This document shows positions 16,143 through 24,368 of a DNA stretch of 40,687 bases, piece after piece; the stretch's first letter is position 1; each line of letters begins with the position of its first letter. Below the pieces are notes generated by a model that was not told the DNA's origin, searched no databases, and saw only the letters and a list, made by a program, of their open reading frames with translations. Source of the stretch: a virus; the IMG/VR virus record IMGVR_UViG_3300032246_002280, positions 1 to 40,687 of that record; one strand, given 5' to 3'. The translations under genes and the position numbers were made by a program.

Positions 16143-17627
16143 ATGATTTATTCTTTACAAGTAGAAAGACACGTATTAAGCGGTCTATTAAAACATCAAG
16201 ATTTATTTGCAGATATTGATGTATTTTTAACAGAGAACGACTTCTATAATGATGTTCATTGCACTATTTATTCAATATTTAAAAATATTAAGCATAAAGG
16301 CGAAAACGTAGATAAAGTACTATTAGCCGAAAAGATCAAGAACCTTGGAATCTCATTTAAAGATGAGATTAATATTTTTGATTATATTGATAATTTAAGT
16401 TTTTCTCAAATAACTCAAGAAGCCACAATGGAAGCTTGCAAAGAACTTATTAAGTTACGAGTCAGAAGAGAGATTTCTTCAACAGCAGATAAACTTAAAG
16501 AATATGTAACAAAAAACTCAGATGAATCCCTTGATTCTATTATTACTAAAATAGATCAGATTTATAATAAAAAGATATCATCTTATTCCGAGAACGATAT
16601 GCCAATTAATATCTTCGAAGGAGTTGAAGATCTTATCGAAGAAATCGGCAATAGTCCAAAAGAAGATACTGGACTTATAACTCCATATTCTGAATTTAAT
16701 AGAATGTATGGTGGTTTAAAGAATGGCAATATTTACGCTATTGCAAGTAGGCCAGGTCAAGGAAAATCAACTTGGTTAAATGATATCTGCTTTAAAACTT
16801 CTATTAATCCTAAGAATAAAACTAAAACTCTTATTCTTGATACTGAGATGCAAACTGTAGATATTCAATTAAGAATGGTTGCATCTTTGAGTGGTGTTCC
16901 AGTTTGGTATCTTGAAACTGGTAATTGGCGCAAAAATGAAGAAATGACCAAGAAAGTAAGAGAAGCTTGGGATAAAGTTAAAAAATATGAATACTTTCAT
17001 TATCATGTAGGAAATAAAAACATTGATCAAGTATGCTCCATAATTCGTAGATGGTATCTTTCTAAAGTTGGAAGAGGAAATCAAGCGATGATAGCTTATG
17101 ATTATATTAAGCTAACTGGAGAAAAAGTAGGCCAAAATTGGGCAGAGCATCAAGCAATTGGAGATAAGATTGATAAACTAAAAAGAATTTCAGAAGAAAT
17201 TCATTGTCCAATTATTACTGCTATGCAATTAAATAGAACTGGTGAAAGTTTTAATAGAAAAGGTTCAGAAGTTGTTGATGACAGTTCTGTGATCTCACTT
17301 TCAGATAGATTACAATGGTTTGCGTCATTTGTAGCAATTTTCAGAAGAAAAACATTAGACGAGATTACTCTTGATGGTCAAGCATTTGGAACTCATAAAT
17401 TGATTCCTACTAAAACTAGATTCCAAGGAAAAGATGCAGCTGGTCACCAAGATTTAGTTAGAAGACTCGATTGTACTGGCAAAGAAATCTGGTCACAAAA
17501 TTATTTAAATTATAATGTTCAAAACTTTAATATTGAAGAAAGAGGATCGCTAGCAGACGTAGCAGAGCATCAAAGAGAACAATACGAACTTAATGATGCA
17601 AACGCAAATGATGGAGAACTATTATGA
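16143..17627 (+). CDS. dnaB: Replicative DNA helicase, DnaB family
   Basis: A 494-residue hexameric 5'-3' helicase. The N-terminal domain (YSLQVERHVLSGLLKHQDLF) matches DnaB's 'E..vLG.ll.....'. A linker helix leads to the RecA-like motor with entry TPYSEFNRMYGGLKNGNIYA, Walker A RPGQGKST (residues 203-210), H1a LILDTEMQ, Walker B in MIAYDYIKLT (the usual LVVDYLQL) and H3 PIITAMQLNRTG. A C-terminal extension of about 60 residues ends acidic. It would unwind the fork together with the primase encoded two genes downstream. It overlaps thyX by ATGA. A GGAG lies 7 nt before that next ATG, one of the few Shine-Dalgarno-like sites. Confidence 0.92.
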   Translation: MIYSLQVERHVLSGLLKHQDLFADIDVFLTENDFYNDVHCTIYSIFKNIKHKGENVDKVLLAEKIKNLGISFKDEINIFDYIDNLSFSQITQEATMEACKELIKLRVRREISSTADKLKEYVTKNSDESLDSIITKIDQIYNKKISSYSENDMPINIFEGVEDLIEEIGNSPKEDTGLITPYSEFNRMYGGLKNGNIYAIASRPGQGKSTWLNDICFKTSINPKNKTKTLILDTEMQTVDIQLRMVASLSGVPVWYLETGNWRKNEEMTKKVREAWDKVKKYEYFHYHVGNKNIDQVCSIIRRWYLSKVGRGNQAMIAYDYIKLTGEKVGQNWAEHQAIGDKIDKLKRISEEIHCPIITAMQLNRTGESFNRKGSEVVDDSSVISLSDRLQWFASFVAIFRRKTLDEITLDGQAFGTHKLIPTKTRFQGKDAAGHQDLVRRLDCTGKEIWSQNYLNYNVQNFNIEERGSLADVAEHQREQYELNDANANDGELL

Positions 17628-18280
17628 ATGTAGATTTAGTATCAATTACAAAACCAGAAATCAAAGGAATTAAAAATCCAGAAGACTTAGTAGCATTTTG
17701 CGCTAGAGTTAGTAATCCATCTAATCAGATGAATGTTGAAACTGCTCCAAAGCTATTAAAATTCTTAATCAAACATAAACATTGGAGTCCATTTGAACTT
17801 GTTGATATGTGCGTTGAAATTAAAACTAGCAGAGGAATTGCACCTCAAATTCTTAGACATAGATCATTTAGCTTTCAAGAATTTAGTCAAAGATATAGCG
17901 TAGCAAATGAGTTTGAAGACATAGAGCTCAGATTGCAAGGAGATAAGAATAGGCAAGTAGGCGAAATTCTTATGAAAACAAATACCGATGCATACGATAA
18001 AGTTAATGAACTTCTTGTAGAATCGTTATCGCTTTCTCAACATTGTTATGATACAATGATTGAAAATGGAGTTGCAAAAGAAGTAGCAAGAATGATATTG
18101 CCTCTAACGACTCAAACTACAATGTATATGAAAGGTTCATTAAGAAGTTGGATTCATTATATTGAGTTGAGAACAGAACAAAATACTCAAAAAGAACATA
18201 GAATCATCGCAGAAAAATGCAAGAAGATTTTCATTAAAGAATTTCCTACAATAAGTGAGGCTTTAGAATGGAAGAATTAA
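17624..18280 (+). CDS. thyX: Flavin-dependent thymidylate synthase
   Basis: A 218-residue enzyme that makes dTMP from dUMP using FAD, NADPH and methylene-tetrahydrofolate. The defining motif RHRX7S is present (Arg78-His79-Arg80 to Ser88), extended as FQEFSQRY. The N-terminal CARVSNP with KHKHWSPFEL and the C-terminal MKGSLRSWIHYIELR complete the usual ThyX pattern (HxSPFEH, with His changed to Leu-Val here, and N.R.l.hfi.lR). It secures thymidine for an AT-rich phage genome. It overlaps the primase gene by 13 bp in a replication operon. Confidence 0.95.
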   Translation: MNVDLVSITKPEIKGIKNPEDLVAFCARVSNPSNQMNVETAPKLLKFLIKHKHWSPFELVDMCVEIKTSRGIAPQILRHRSFSFQEFSQRYSVANEFEDIELRLQGDKNRQVGEILMKTNTDAYDKVNELLVESLSLSQHCYDTMIENGVAKEVARMILPLTTQTTMYMKGSLRSWIHYIELRTEQNTQKEHRIIAEKCKKIFIKEFPTISEALEWKN

Positions 18281-19173
18281 ACGTATACCAAATCTTAACA
18301 GATCTTGGTTACCAATTAAAAGATTGCGGAAAAGAATTTAGAGCCAAACCTTTATATAGGGATAGCGATAATGATTCTGTATTAAGAATTTACAAAGATA
18401 GTGGAAAGTGGGTAGATTTCAAACAAAATATTAGTGGAGATATAAATTCATTAGTTAAAATGACATTGAAACTAGAAACTTCAAATCAAGCTCAAGAATG
18501 GCTTAAGAATAAAAATTTCTCATTTAAAAATCCAGAAGAAGTAAAAAAACCACTTATAAAATCTTCTAAAAAATTTGACATAGAAATTCTTTCTAGATTA
18601 GAAGATAATCAAGATTATTGGCTCAAAAGAGGAGTAGATATTGAAACATTAAAAACTTTTAAGGGTGGAGTTGCAAGAATGGGTAAGATGAAGAATAGAT
18701 ATGTATTTCCTATTTTTAACGCCAAGAATAATATTATAGGATTTTCTGGAAGAGACATTACTAACCTTTCTAAGATAAAATGGAAGCATATTGGTGAGAA
18801 AACAGAGTTTGTTTATCCATTATTCATCAACTCAGAAATCATACAACAACAAAAAGAAATAATCTTAGTTGAAAGTATTGGGGATATGTTGAGTTTATGG
18901 CAAACTGGAGTTAAGAATACTCTTGTTACATTTGGAACTAGTCTAAGTTTAGCGATTTTAAATTACTGTTTAAAACTTGATCCAAAAAAGATTTATATTA
19001 GTTTAAATAATGATTCAAATAAAAACAACGCTGGAAATATTGCAGCAGAAAAAACTCAAACCAGATTGAGTAGATACTTCGATAAGAGCCAACTAAAAAT
19101 AGCTCTACCACCTAAAAAAGATTTTGGTGAGATGAGTAAAGAAGAAATATTTCAATGGAAAAACAATCTTTAA
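18268..19173 (+). CDS. DnaG-like phage primase with Toprim domain
   Basis: A 301-residue primase-like protein. The N-terminal segment CGKEFRAKPLYRDSDNDS followed by LRIYKDSGKWVDF occupies the place of the DnaG zinc-ribbon but has lost the metal-binding cysteines. A middle region contains YVFPIFNAKNNIIGFSGR, as in the DnaG RNA-polymerase basic domain. The Toprim core has the catalytic glutamate in IILVESIGDMLSL and a degenerate acidic motif IYISLNNDSNKNNAG in place of the DxD. It would lay primers for the phage replicase, next to its helicase. The primase family is clear; whether it primes alone, given the altered motifs, is open. Confidence 0.82.
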   Translation: MEELNVYQILTDLGYQLKDCGKEFRAKPLYRDSDNDSVLRIYKDSGKWVDFKQNISGDINSLVKMTLKLETSNQAQEWLKNKNFSFKNPEEVKKPLIKSSKKFDIEILSRLEDNQDYWLKRGVDIETLKTFKGGVARMGKMKNRYVFPIFNAKNNIIGFSGRDITNLSKIKWKHIGEKTEFVYPLFINSEIIQQQKEIILVESIGDMLSLWQTGVKNTLVTFGTSLSLAILNYCLKLDPKKIYISLNNDSNKNNAGNIAAEKTQTRLSRYFDKSQLKIALPPKKDFGEMSKEEIFQWKNNL

Positions 19174-20120
19174 AAGTATTATCCGCTTCTAGAATTAAAA
19201 CTCTTGAGACTTGTTCTTGGGTTTATTGGAATAATTATCATACAAAAGTTCCTCAAAGTCAAAATGATGGGGCCTTAAGAGGAACAATTTGTCATACAGT
19301 TTTTGAATTATTATTAAATAAAAGACATCTTAAAAATTATAAAAGAATAATAAAAAAGAATGCAATAAGTGGAGATGAAGGTATAGATAGGTTAGTTAAA
19401 AAATTATTAACAAAAGTTAAACTAGACGAAAGTAATTATAAACTATTAAATGATATGATTTTAGTAGGTCTTAAAAATGATTTTTTTGGAGAAGGTGGTG
19501 AAATAGTTAAACCAGAGTATAATTTTGACATTAAAAATGATGAACCAAAATATCATATTCGTGGCTTTATAGATAAGCCTATTAAAATCAAAAAAGAAAT
19601 GCATATAATCGACTATAAAAGCTCCAAATATAAGTTTAGGGGTGATGATCTTGAAGCTAATATTCAAGCCATGATGTATAGTCTAGCAAGCAAAAAACTA
19701 TGGCCAAAATTAAAACCTATTGTTAAATTCCTATTTCTTAGGTTTCCAAAACAACCAATTCAAGAATTAGTATTTGACGATAATCAAATTAAGGGATTCG
19801 AACATTATCTTGAGCATATTAATGATTATGTTAATAAGTTTGATGAAGAATCTGCTAGATCAAACTTTGCGGTAGATAGTCTTAAGAATAAGTGGATGTG
19901 TCAAGTTGGAGGATGGAAATGCCCATATAAAGATCCATATACATATTATATTAAAGTAAATGATAAAGGCGAAGTAGTAGAAACCAGTTTAGAAGATAAC
20001 TTTAAAGATATTAAAGGATTTAAAGTAGAAACTCGAAAATATGAAGGATGTCCAAAATTTCAAAGTGCTTCCGCTAAAGATGATTTTCTAGATGATTCAA
20101 AAGACGAATTTTTAGATTGA
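19155..20120 (+). CDS. RecB/Cas4-like PD-(D/E)XK nuclease
   Basis: A 321-residue exonuclease-like protein. Motifs of the RecB nuclease family appear in order: LSASRIKTLETCSWVYW, RGTICHTVFELLL (conserved His), IRGFIDKPI (Asp), MHIIDYKSSK (Asp-x-Lys) and NIQAMMYSLA (Gln-Tyr). Cys20 with Cys249, Cys256 and Cys299 could hold an iron-sulfur cluster, as in Cas4, AddB and related enzymes, but the spacing is not the classical one. The C-terminal tail is acidic with a repeated DDFLD/DEFLD motif. It overlaps the primase gene by 19 bp and may process ends or flaps during replication and recombination. There is no CRISPR locus here to suggest a spacer-acquisition role. Confidence 0.8.
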   Translation: MEKQSLKVLSASRIKTLETCSWVYWNNYHTKVPQSQNDGALRGTICHTVFELLLNKRHLKNYKRIIKKNAISGDEGIDRLVKKLLTKVKLDESNYKLLNDMILVGLKNDFFGEGGEIVKPEYNFDIKNDEPKYHIRGFIDKPIKIKKEMHIIDYKSSKYKFRGDDLEANIQAMMYSLASKKLWPKLKPIVKFLFLRFPKQPIQELVFDDNQIKGFEHYLEHINDYVNKFDEESARSNFAVDSLKNKWMCQVGGWKCPYKDPYTYYIKVNDKGEVVETSLEDNFKDIKGFKVETRKYEGCPKFQSASAKDDFLDDSKDEFLD

Positions 20121-20145
20121 TATATTTATAAACTCTTGTTATATT
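20117..20145 (+). promoter_or_regulatory. Promoter of the split polymerase operon
   Basis: TTGATA (20117-20122), exactly 17 bp, TATATT (20140-20145), with an extended -10 TG at 20137-20138. The -35 contains the upstream TGA stop (20118-20120). The ATG at 20153 follows after 7 nt, favouring it over the TTG at 20144, which overlaps the -10. Confidence 0.6.
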
Positions 20146-20152
20146 GGTAAAA

Positions 20153-20899
20153 ATGATACCTTTATTTAAATCTCATTACTCTTTAGGAAGATCAATTCTT
20201 ACTCTAGAAGATAAGTCAGAAAGAGATGAGTATCCAGATTCTATAATTCAAATAGCTAAACAAAATAAATTAAAAGAGATATTTCTAGTAGAAGATAATA
20301 TGTCTTCATTTCTTGAAGCTTATACAAATTGTAATAGCAATAATATTAAATTGAATTATGGATTGAGAATTTCAGTCACAGAATCAATGGTAGATAAAAC
20401 TGATGAGTCAAGAACTAAAAACTCAAAATTAATACTTTTCTTTAAAAATAAAAAGGGTTATGAATCTTTAACTAAATTATTTAGTATTGGTGCAAAAGAT
20501 GGTTTTTATTATGAGCCTAGACTAGATTATACAACAATAAAAAATAACTGGTCAGATGATTTGATTATGGGCATCCCATTCTATGATTCTTTCATATTCA
20601 ATAATACTTTAAAAAATAGCATATGTGTTCCACAAATAGATTTTACAAAACCAGTAGTATTCATTGAGCAAAATGAATTACCTTTTGATTTTATTATTAA
20701 AGATAAAATGTTATCATTTGCAGAAAAGAATAAGCTAGAAATTTTTAATGCAAAAAGTATTTATTATACTGATAGAAAAGATTTTAAAACATACTTGACA
20801 TTCAGATGTATTAACAACAGAAGCGTTTTGAATAAACCAGATATTGAGCATATGAGCAGTAATGAGTTTTGTTTTCAAAGCTGGAAAGAAGATAATTAA
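20153..20899 (+). CDS. PHP-domain subunit of a split DNA polymerase III alpha
   Basis: A 248-residue protein equal to the N-terminal PHP domain of DnaE. It starts MIPLFKSHYSLGRSILTLED (DnaE: 'FvHLHvHSeYSlLDG'), then has IIQIAKQNKLKEIFLVEDNM ('A...gm.alAlTDhgnm'), IKLNYGLRI ('ik.IiG.E.'), LILFFKNKKGYESLTKLFS ('l.LlaKn..GY.nL..l.S') and a C-terminal part matching the ...SeeEM region. Most metal-binding His and Asp residues of an active PHP are changed, so it is probably structural. The protein stops just before the palm begins; the polymerase core is encoded two genes downstream. Together they should rebuild one alpha subunit. Confidence 0.78.
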   Translation: MIPLFKSHYSLGRSILTLEDKSERDEYPDSIIQIAKQNKLKEIFLVEDNMSSFLEAYTNCNSNNIKLNYGLRISVTESMVDKTDESRTKNSKLILFFKNKKGYESLTKLFSIGAKDGFYYEPRLDYTTIKNNWSDDLIMGIPFYDSFIFNNTLKNSICVPQIDFTKPVVFIEQNELPFDFIIKDKMLSFAEKNKLEIFNAKSIYYTDRKDFKTYLTFRCINNRSVLNKPDIEHMSSNEFCFQSWKEDN

Positions 20900-20901
20900 A
20901 T

Positions 20902-21540
20902 ATGGACGAACATCTTTTAAGGTATGATAAGAATAAAACTTTAGTTTTTATAGATTGTGAAACATTTAATCTTTGTTTAAACTTTTGCCATAATCTTCCT
21001 TGGCAAATTGCGATGCTTAAAGTTCAAGGTGATAAGAAAATTGATGAAAAGAATTTTTATTTAAAATGGCAAACAGATTTAAAGATTAGCCAAGACGCAG
21101 CCAGAATCACAAGATACGATCATAAAAAAGTTCAAAAAGAGGGTTTTGATCCAAAGGAAATATTTCCAACTATTAAAGATTGGTTAGATAATGCAGATTA
21201 TATTATTGGTCATAATACTCTTGGGTTTGACATTTATCTTATAAAAGAGTATTATAAACATATGGGCTGTAATTGGCATCATCTTGTGAATAAATTTATT
21301 GATACAAATGCAATAGCAAGAGGCATAAAATATGAGATGCCTTATAATTCAAAAGATAGTTTAATTGAATATCAATATAAAATTCTTCATACTAGAAAAA
21401 AGAATGTTAAAAGTTCTTTAACTTTCTTAGGAAAAGAAAATGGAATAGAACATGATTATGAAAAGCTTCATGATGCTATTAATGATCTTGACTTAAATTT
21501 AAAAGTATGGAATAAATTAAAGTGGCAACTAGAGGTATAA
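20902..21540 (+). CDS. DEDDh 3'-5' proofreading exonuclease (DnaQ-like)
   Basis: A 212-residue DnaQ-fold exonuclease. All catalytic positions are visible: Asp18 and Glu20 in LVFIDCETFN, Asp110 in IIGHNTLGFDIYLI, and His190 with Asp195 in LHDAINDLDL, giving the DEDDh class. The segment ITRYDHKKVQKEGFDP matches the family's 'i.gi....v...p...'. Its gene lies exactly in the break between the PHP and core genes of the polymerase, 2 nt after one and 1 nt before the next (TAATATG). It is therefore probably the proofreading subunit of that replicase. Confidence 0.85.
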   Translation: MDEHLLRYDKNKTLVFIDCETFNLCLNFCHNLPWQIAMLKVQGDKKIDEKNFYLKWQTDLKISQDAARITRYDHKKVQKEGFDPKEIFPTIKDWLDNADYIIGHNTLGFDIYLIKEYYKHMGCNWHHLVNKFIDTNAIARGIKYEMPYNSKDSLIEYQYKILHTRKKNVKSSLTFLGKENGIEHDYEKLHDAINDLDLNLKVWNKLKWQLEV

Positions 21541-21541
21541 T

Positions 21542-21760
21542 ATGGCATCATTAGACGATATTTATGATATAATTCAAAAACTAGAAGATGGTGGAATAGA
21601 ATACTTACTTATTACTGTACAAAAAGGCAAGAAACAAGGTAAAGCAGACGTATTCTTTTCTTTGAAAGATAGAGCTTCTATGAAAATATTAGCGACAGGA
21701 TTAGCGGCATTTAATAAAGAAATAGATAATATTGATAAACAAGATGAAGATGATGAATAA
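21542..21760 (+). CDS. Hypothetical 72-residue protein in the replicase operon
   Basis: A small protein, MASLDDIYDIIQKLEDGGIEYL..., with an alternating helix-strand pattern (LLITVQKGKKQGKADVFFSL, then a helix and an Asp/Glu-rich tail ending KQDEDDE). I recognise no family. It is sandwiched between the exonuclease and polymerase-core genes, overlapping the latter, so it is made in step with them. An accessory or bridging subunit of the split polymerase is possible but unsupported by any motif. Confidence 0.6.
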   Translation: MASLDDIYDIIQKLEDGGIEYLLITVQKGKKQGKADVFFSLKDRASMKILATGLAAFNKEIDNIDKQDEDDE

Positions 21761-24335
21761 TATTTTAAAAGATGAATTATTTTCTAGTAAGTTTACTACT
21801 ACTGATCTTGGATTACATGGAGTTAGACTTCCAGAATTTAATATTGATGGATCTTTAAAAAGACATCTTAATATTAGTGAAGATGTTTCTAATTACGATT
21901 TCTTGAGAGCATTAGCTTTAAATGGTTTTAAAGATTTAAAAATACAAAAAGACAATAAAGATTACAAAAAATATATTGATAGAGCAAAATATGAATTAGA
22001 AACATTGAAAGAATTAGGTTTTACAGATTATATTTTATTAGTATGGGATGTTATTAATTTTTGTAAAACAAATAATATACCAGTTGGATTAGGTCGAGGT
22101 TCAGCCGCTGGTTCACTTATTCTTTATCTAATTGGCGTAACTAGAATTGATCCAGTTAAATATGATCTCTATTTTGAAAGATTTATATCCAAGATTCGAG
22201 CTAAAAAGCAAGTTATTGATGGAATAACATATCTTGATGGCAGTTTAATGTGCGATGTCGATTTAGATATTTGTTATTATAATCGTCAAAAAGTATTACA
22301 ATATTTAGAATCTAAATTTAAAGGTAAAACTAGTAAAATTTTAACTCTTAATACTTTGAGTGGGAAACTCTTAATTAAAGAATGCGGTAAAATCGTTGGA
22401 GAAAAGACGGAAGAGGAAATGACTAATATATCCTCTTTGATTCCAAAGGTATTCGGCCAAGTTAAAGATATTAATACTGCATATGAAGAAGTAGAAAAAT
22501 TTAAAGATTGGTGCGATGAGAATAAAGAAACATTTCGAATTGCTTTAAAATTAAGAGATTTAATTAAAAATAAGGGAGTTCACCCATCTGGAGTTCTTCT
22601 CTCTTATTACGATTTAGAAACAGTATGTCCAACAGAATTTTCTTCTGATAAAGAACCAGTATCAAGTTTCGATATGAATTGGGTTAGTTTATTTAATATT
22701 AAACTTGATATCTTAGGCTTAAGAAGCGTTTCCGTAGTAGATGATGTTTGCAAAAATATTGGCATTAAAGTTGAGGACATTGATTTAAATCACGAATCTA
22801 TCTATAGAAATCTACAAGAATTAAAATCTCCTCATGGTTTATTCCAAATTGAAGCAGAAACTAATTTTAGAGTTTGCCAAAAAGTAAAACCAAAGAATCT
22901 TGAAGAGCTTAGTGGAGTATTAGCTTTAGCTAGACCTGGAGCATTACAATTTGTAGATAAATACGCTGCTCATACAAATTATCAACAATCAGAAAGTATT
23001 CATCCATTCTTTGATGATATTCTAAAGCAAACTGGTGGAGTAGCCTTATATCAAGAGCAATTAATGAAGATGGCTAATAAAATTGGATTTACTCTGGATG
23101 AAGCAGAAATTTTAAGAAGAATCGTAGGCAAAAAGAAAACCGAAGAAATTAAAGCTTGGAAAAAGAAGATCGAATCAAAGATCAAAGAAAACAAGCTACC
23201 AAAAGAAGTAGGTGAAATTCTATGGAAAATCTTGGAAGATTCTGCAAATTATTCATTTAATAAGAGTCATTCATTGGCGTATGCAGCTCTAGCAGCAGTT
23301 ACAATTTATTTGAAATTCAATTATCCTCAACAATTCTTCTTATCTTTACTGAAAATGAGCAGAAACGAACCAGACCCAATTGGTGAAATTTCTAAGATTC
23401 AAAAAGAAATGCATGAATTTAATATCAAACTTCTTCCTCCACATATTATTAAATCAGAAATGGATTTCTCAACAGAAGATAAAGATATTAGATTCGGATT
23501 ATTGTCAATCAAAGGAATTAGTGATAAATCTATTGAGAAATTAAATAGCTTCAGAAATAAATACTCTAATAAGTTCGAGATCTTTCAAGCAGCAGAAGAA
23601 GCTAATCTTAATATTGGAGTATTATCTTCTTTAATTCAAGCAGGAGCATTGAGCGGTTTTAATCAATCTAGAAGTAAAATTGTACTAGAAGCTCAATTGT
23701 GGAATATTTTAACTGCTAAAGAAAAGAAGTATTCAATTTCATTCGCAGATAAGTTTGACTATGACTTAATTAAAATTATTAAGCATCTTAATAAATTCAC
23801 TGATGAAAAGAACCATTTAGTTATTAAAGATACAAGATTAAATACTATCAAAGCTAAATATGCACCATATCTTGAAATCTATAATCAGAACAGTAAAAGT
23901 GAAAGTTTTGCTAACTGGTATTATGAAAAAAAACTTTTGGGGTATACTTATAATAAAAACCTAAGAGATATTTTTGCAGAAAAGAGAGAAAATCTTAAAT
24001 ACATTAGTGATATTATAGATGAACCAGTTAATAGTAAGGTTGCATTCGTTGGTCAAATAGAAGAAGTATATACTGGCGTATCTAAAAATGAAAAGAAAAC
24101 TAGATATGTAAGGTTAAAAATATCAGATGAAAGTAACTCAATCAGCGCATTAATATTTAATGATAATATTGAAAATAATAAATTATTAAATAATAAAGTT
24201 TTTGAAGAAGGAAATATTGTAATTGCGAAGGGCTCAAAAAGGGATGATTGTATATTTGGAGATTTGATAGCTATTCAAGATCATCAAATTTATATGAAAT
24301 TAAATGATTTAAAAAAGACGGATAAAAATAATTGA
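21750..24335 (+). CDS. dnaE: DNA polymerase III alpha, catalytic core (lacking the PHP domain)
   Basis: A protein of about 861 residues, the replicative C-family polymerase without its N-terminal PHP domain. Landmarks are FTDYILLVWDVINFCK, the nucleotide-binding GLGRGSAAGSLILYLIGVTR, DPVKYDLYFERF, catalytic Asp169 and Asp171 in MCDVDLDI (DnaE: PDIDIDF), Asp320 in KLDILGLRSV, the fingers region ALYQEQLMKMANKIGF, KSHSLAYAALAAVTIYLKFNYP, the LLPPHIIKSEMDF helix-hairpin-helix region, and a C-terminal OB domain (VAFVGQIEEVYTGVSKNEKK). The start is ambiguous: ATGs at 21744, 21750 and 21753 all overlap the previous gene. The fold begins after LPEFNIDGS, so all give the same enzyme. The PHP part is a separate gene upstream. 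Confidence 0.9.
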   Translation: MMNNILKDELFSSKFTTTDLGLHGVRLPEFNIDGSLKRHLNISEDVSNYDFLRALALNGFKDLKIQKDNKDYKKYIDRAKYELETLKELGFTDYILLVWDVINFCKTNNIPVGLGRGSAAGSLILYLIGVTRIDPVKYDLYFERFISKIRAKKQVIDGITYLDGSLMCDVDLDICYYNRQKVLQYLESKFKGKTSKILTLNTLSGKLLIKECGKIVGEKTEEEMTNISSLIPKVFGQVKDINTAYEEVEKFKDWCDENKETFRIALKLRDLIKNKGVHPSGVLLSYYDLETVCPTEFSSDKEPVSSFDMNWVSLFNIKLDILGLRSVSVVDDVCKNIGIKVEDIDLNHESIYRNLQELKSPHGLFQIEAETNFRVCQKVKPKNLEELSGVLALARPGALQFVDKYAAHTNYQQSESIHPFFDDILKQTGGVALYQEQLMKMANKIGFTLDEAEILRRIVGKKKTEEIKAWKKKIESKIKENKLPKEVGEILWKILEDSANYSFNKSHSLAYAALAAVTIYLKFNYPQQFFLSLLKMSRNEPDPIGEISKIQKEMHEFNIKLLPPHIIKSEMDFSTEDKDIRFGLLSIKGISDKSIEKLNSFRNKYSNKFEIFQAAEEANLNIGVLSSLIQAGALSGFNQSRSKIVLEAQLWNILTAKEKKYSISFADKFDYDLIKIIKHLNKFTDEKNHLVIKDTRLNTIKAKYAPYLEIYNQNSKSESFANWYYEKKLLGYTYNKNLRDIFAEKRENLKYISDIIDEPVNSKVAFVGQIEEVYTGVSKNEKKTRYVRLKISDESNSISALIFNDNIENNKLLNNKVFEEGNIVIAKGSKRDDCIFGDLIAIQDHQIYMKLNDLKKTDKNN

Positions 24336-24360
24336 CATTTTTAAATATAACTAGTAACAT
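24332..24360 (+). promoter_or_regulatory. Strong promoter of the ssDNA-binding-like gene
   Basis: TTGACA (24332-24337), exactly 17 bp, TAACAT (24355-24360), then 8 nt to ATG at 24369. The -35 holds the TGA stop (24333-24335) of the polymerase gene. No Shine-Dalgarno sequence is present. Confidence 0.62.
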
Positions 24361-24368
24361 AAAGTAAT

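Noticed and set aside
19155-20120. Cas4-like nuclease as part of a CRISPR system
   Set aside because: No repeat-spacer array, Cas1 or Cas2 is present. The gene is embedded in a replication operon, as in many phages.
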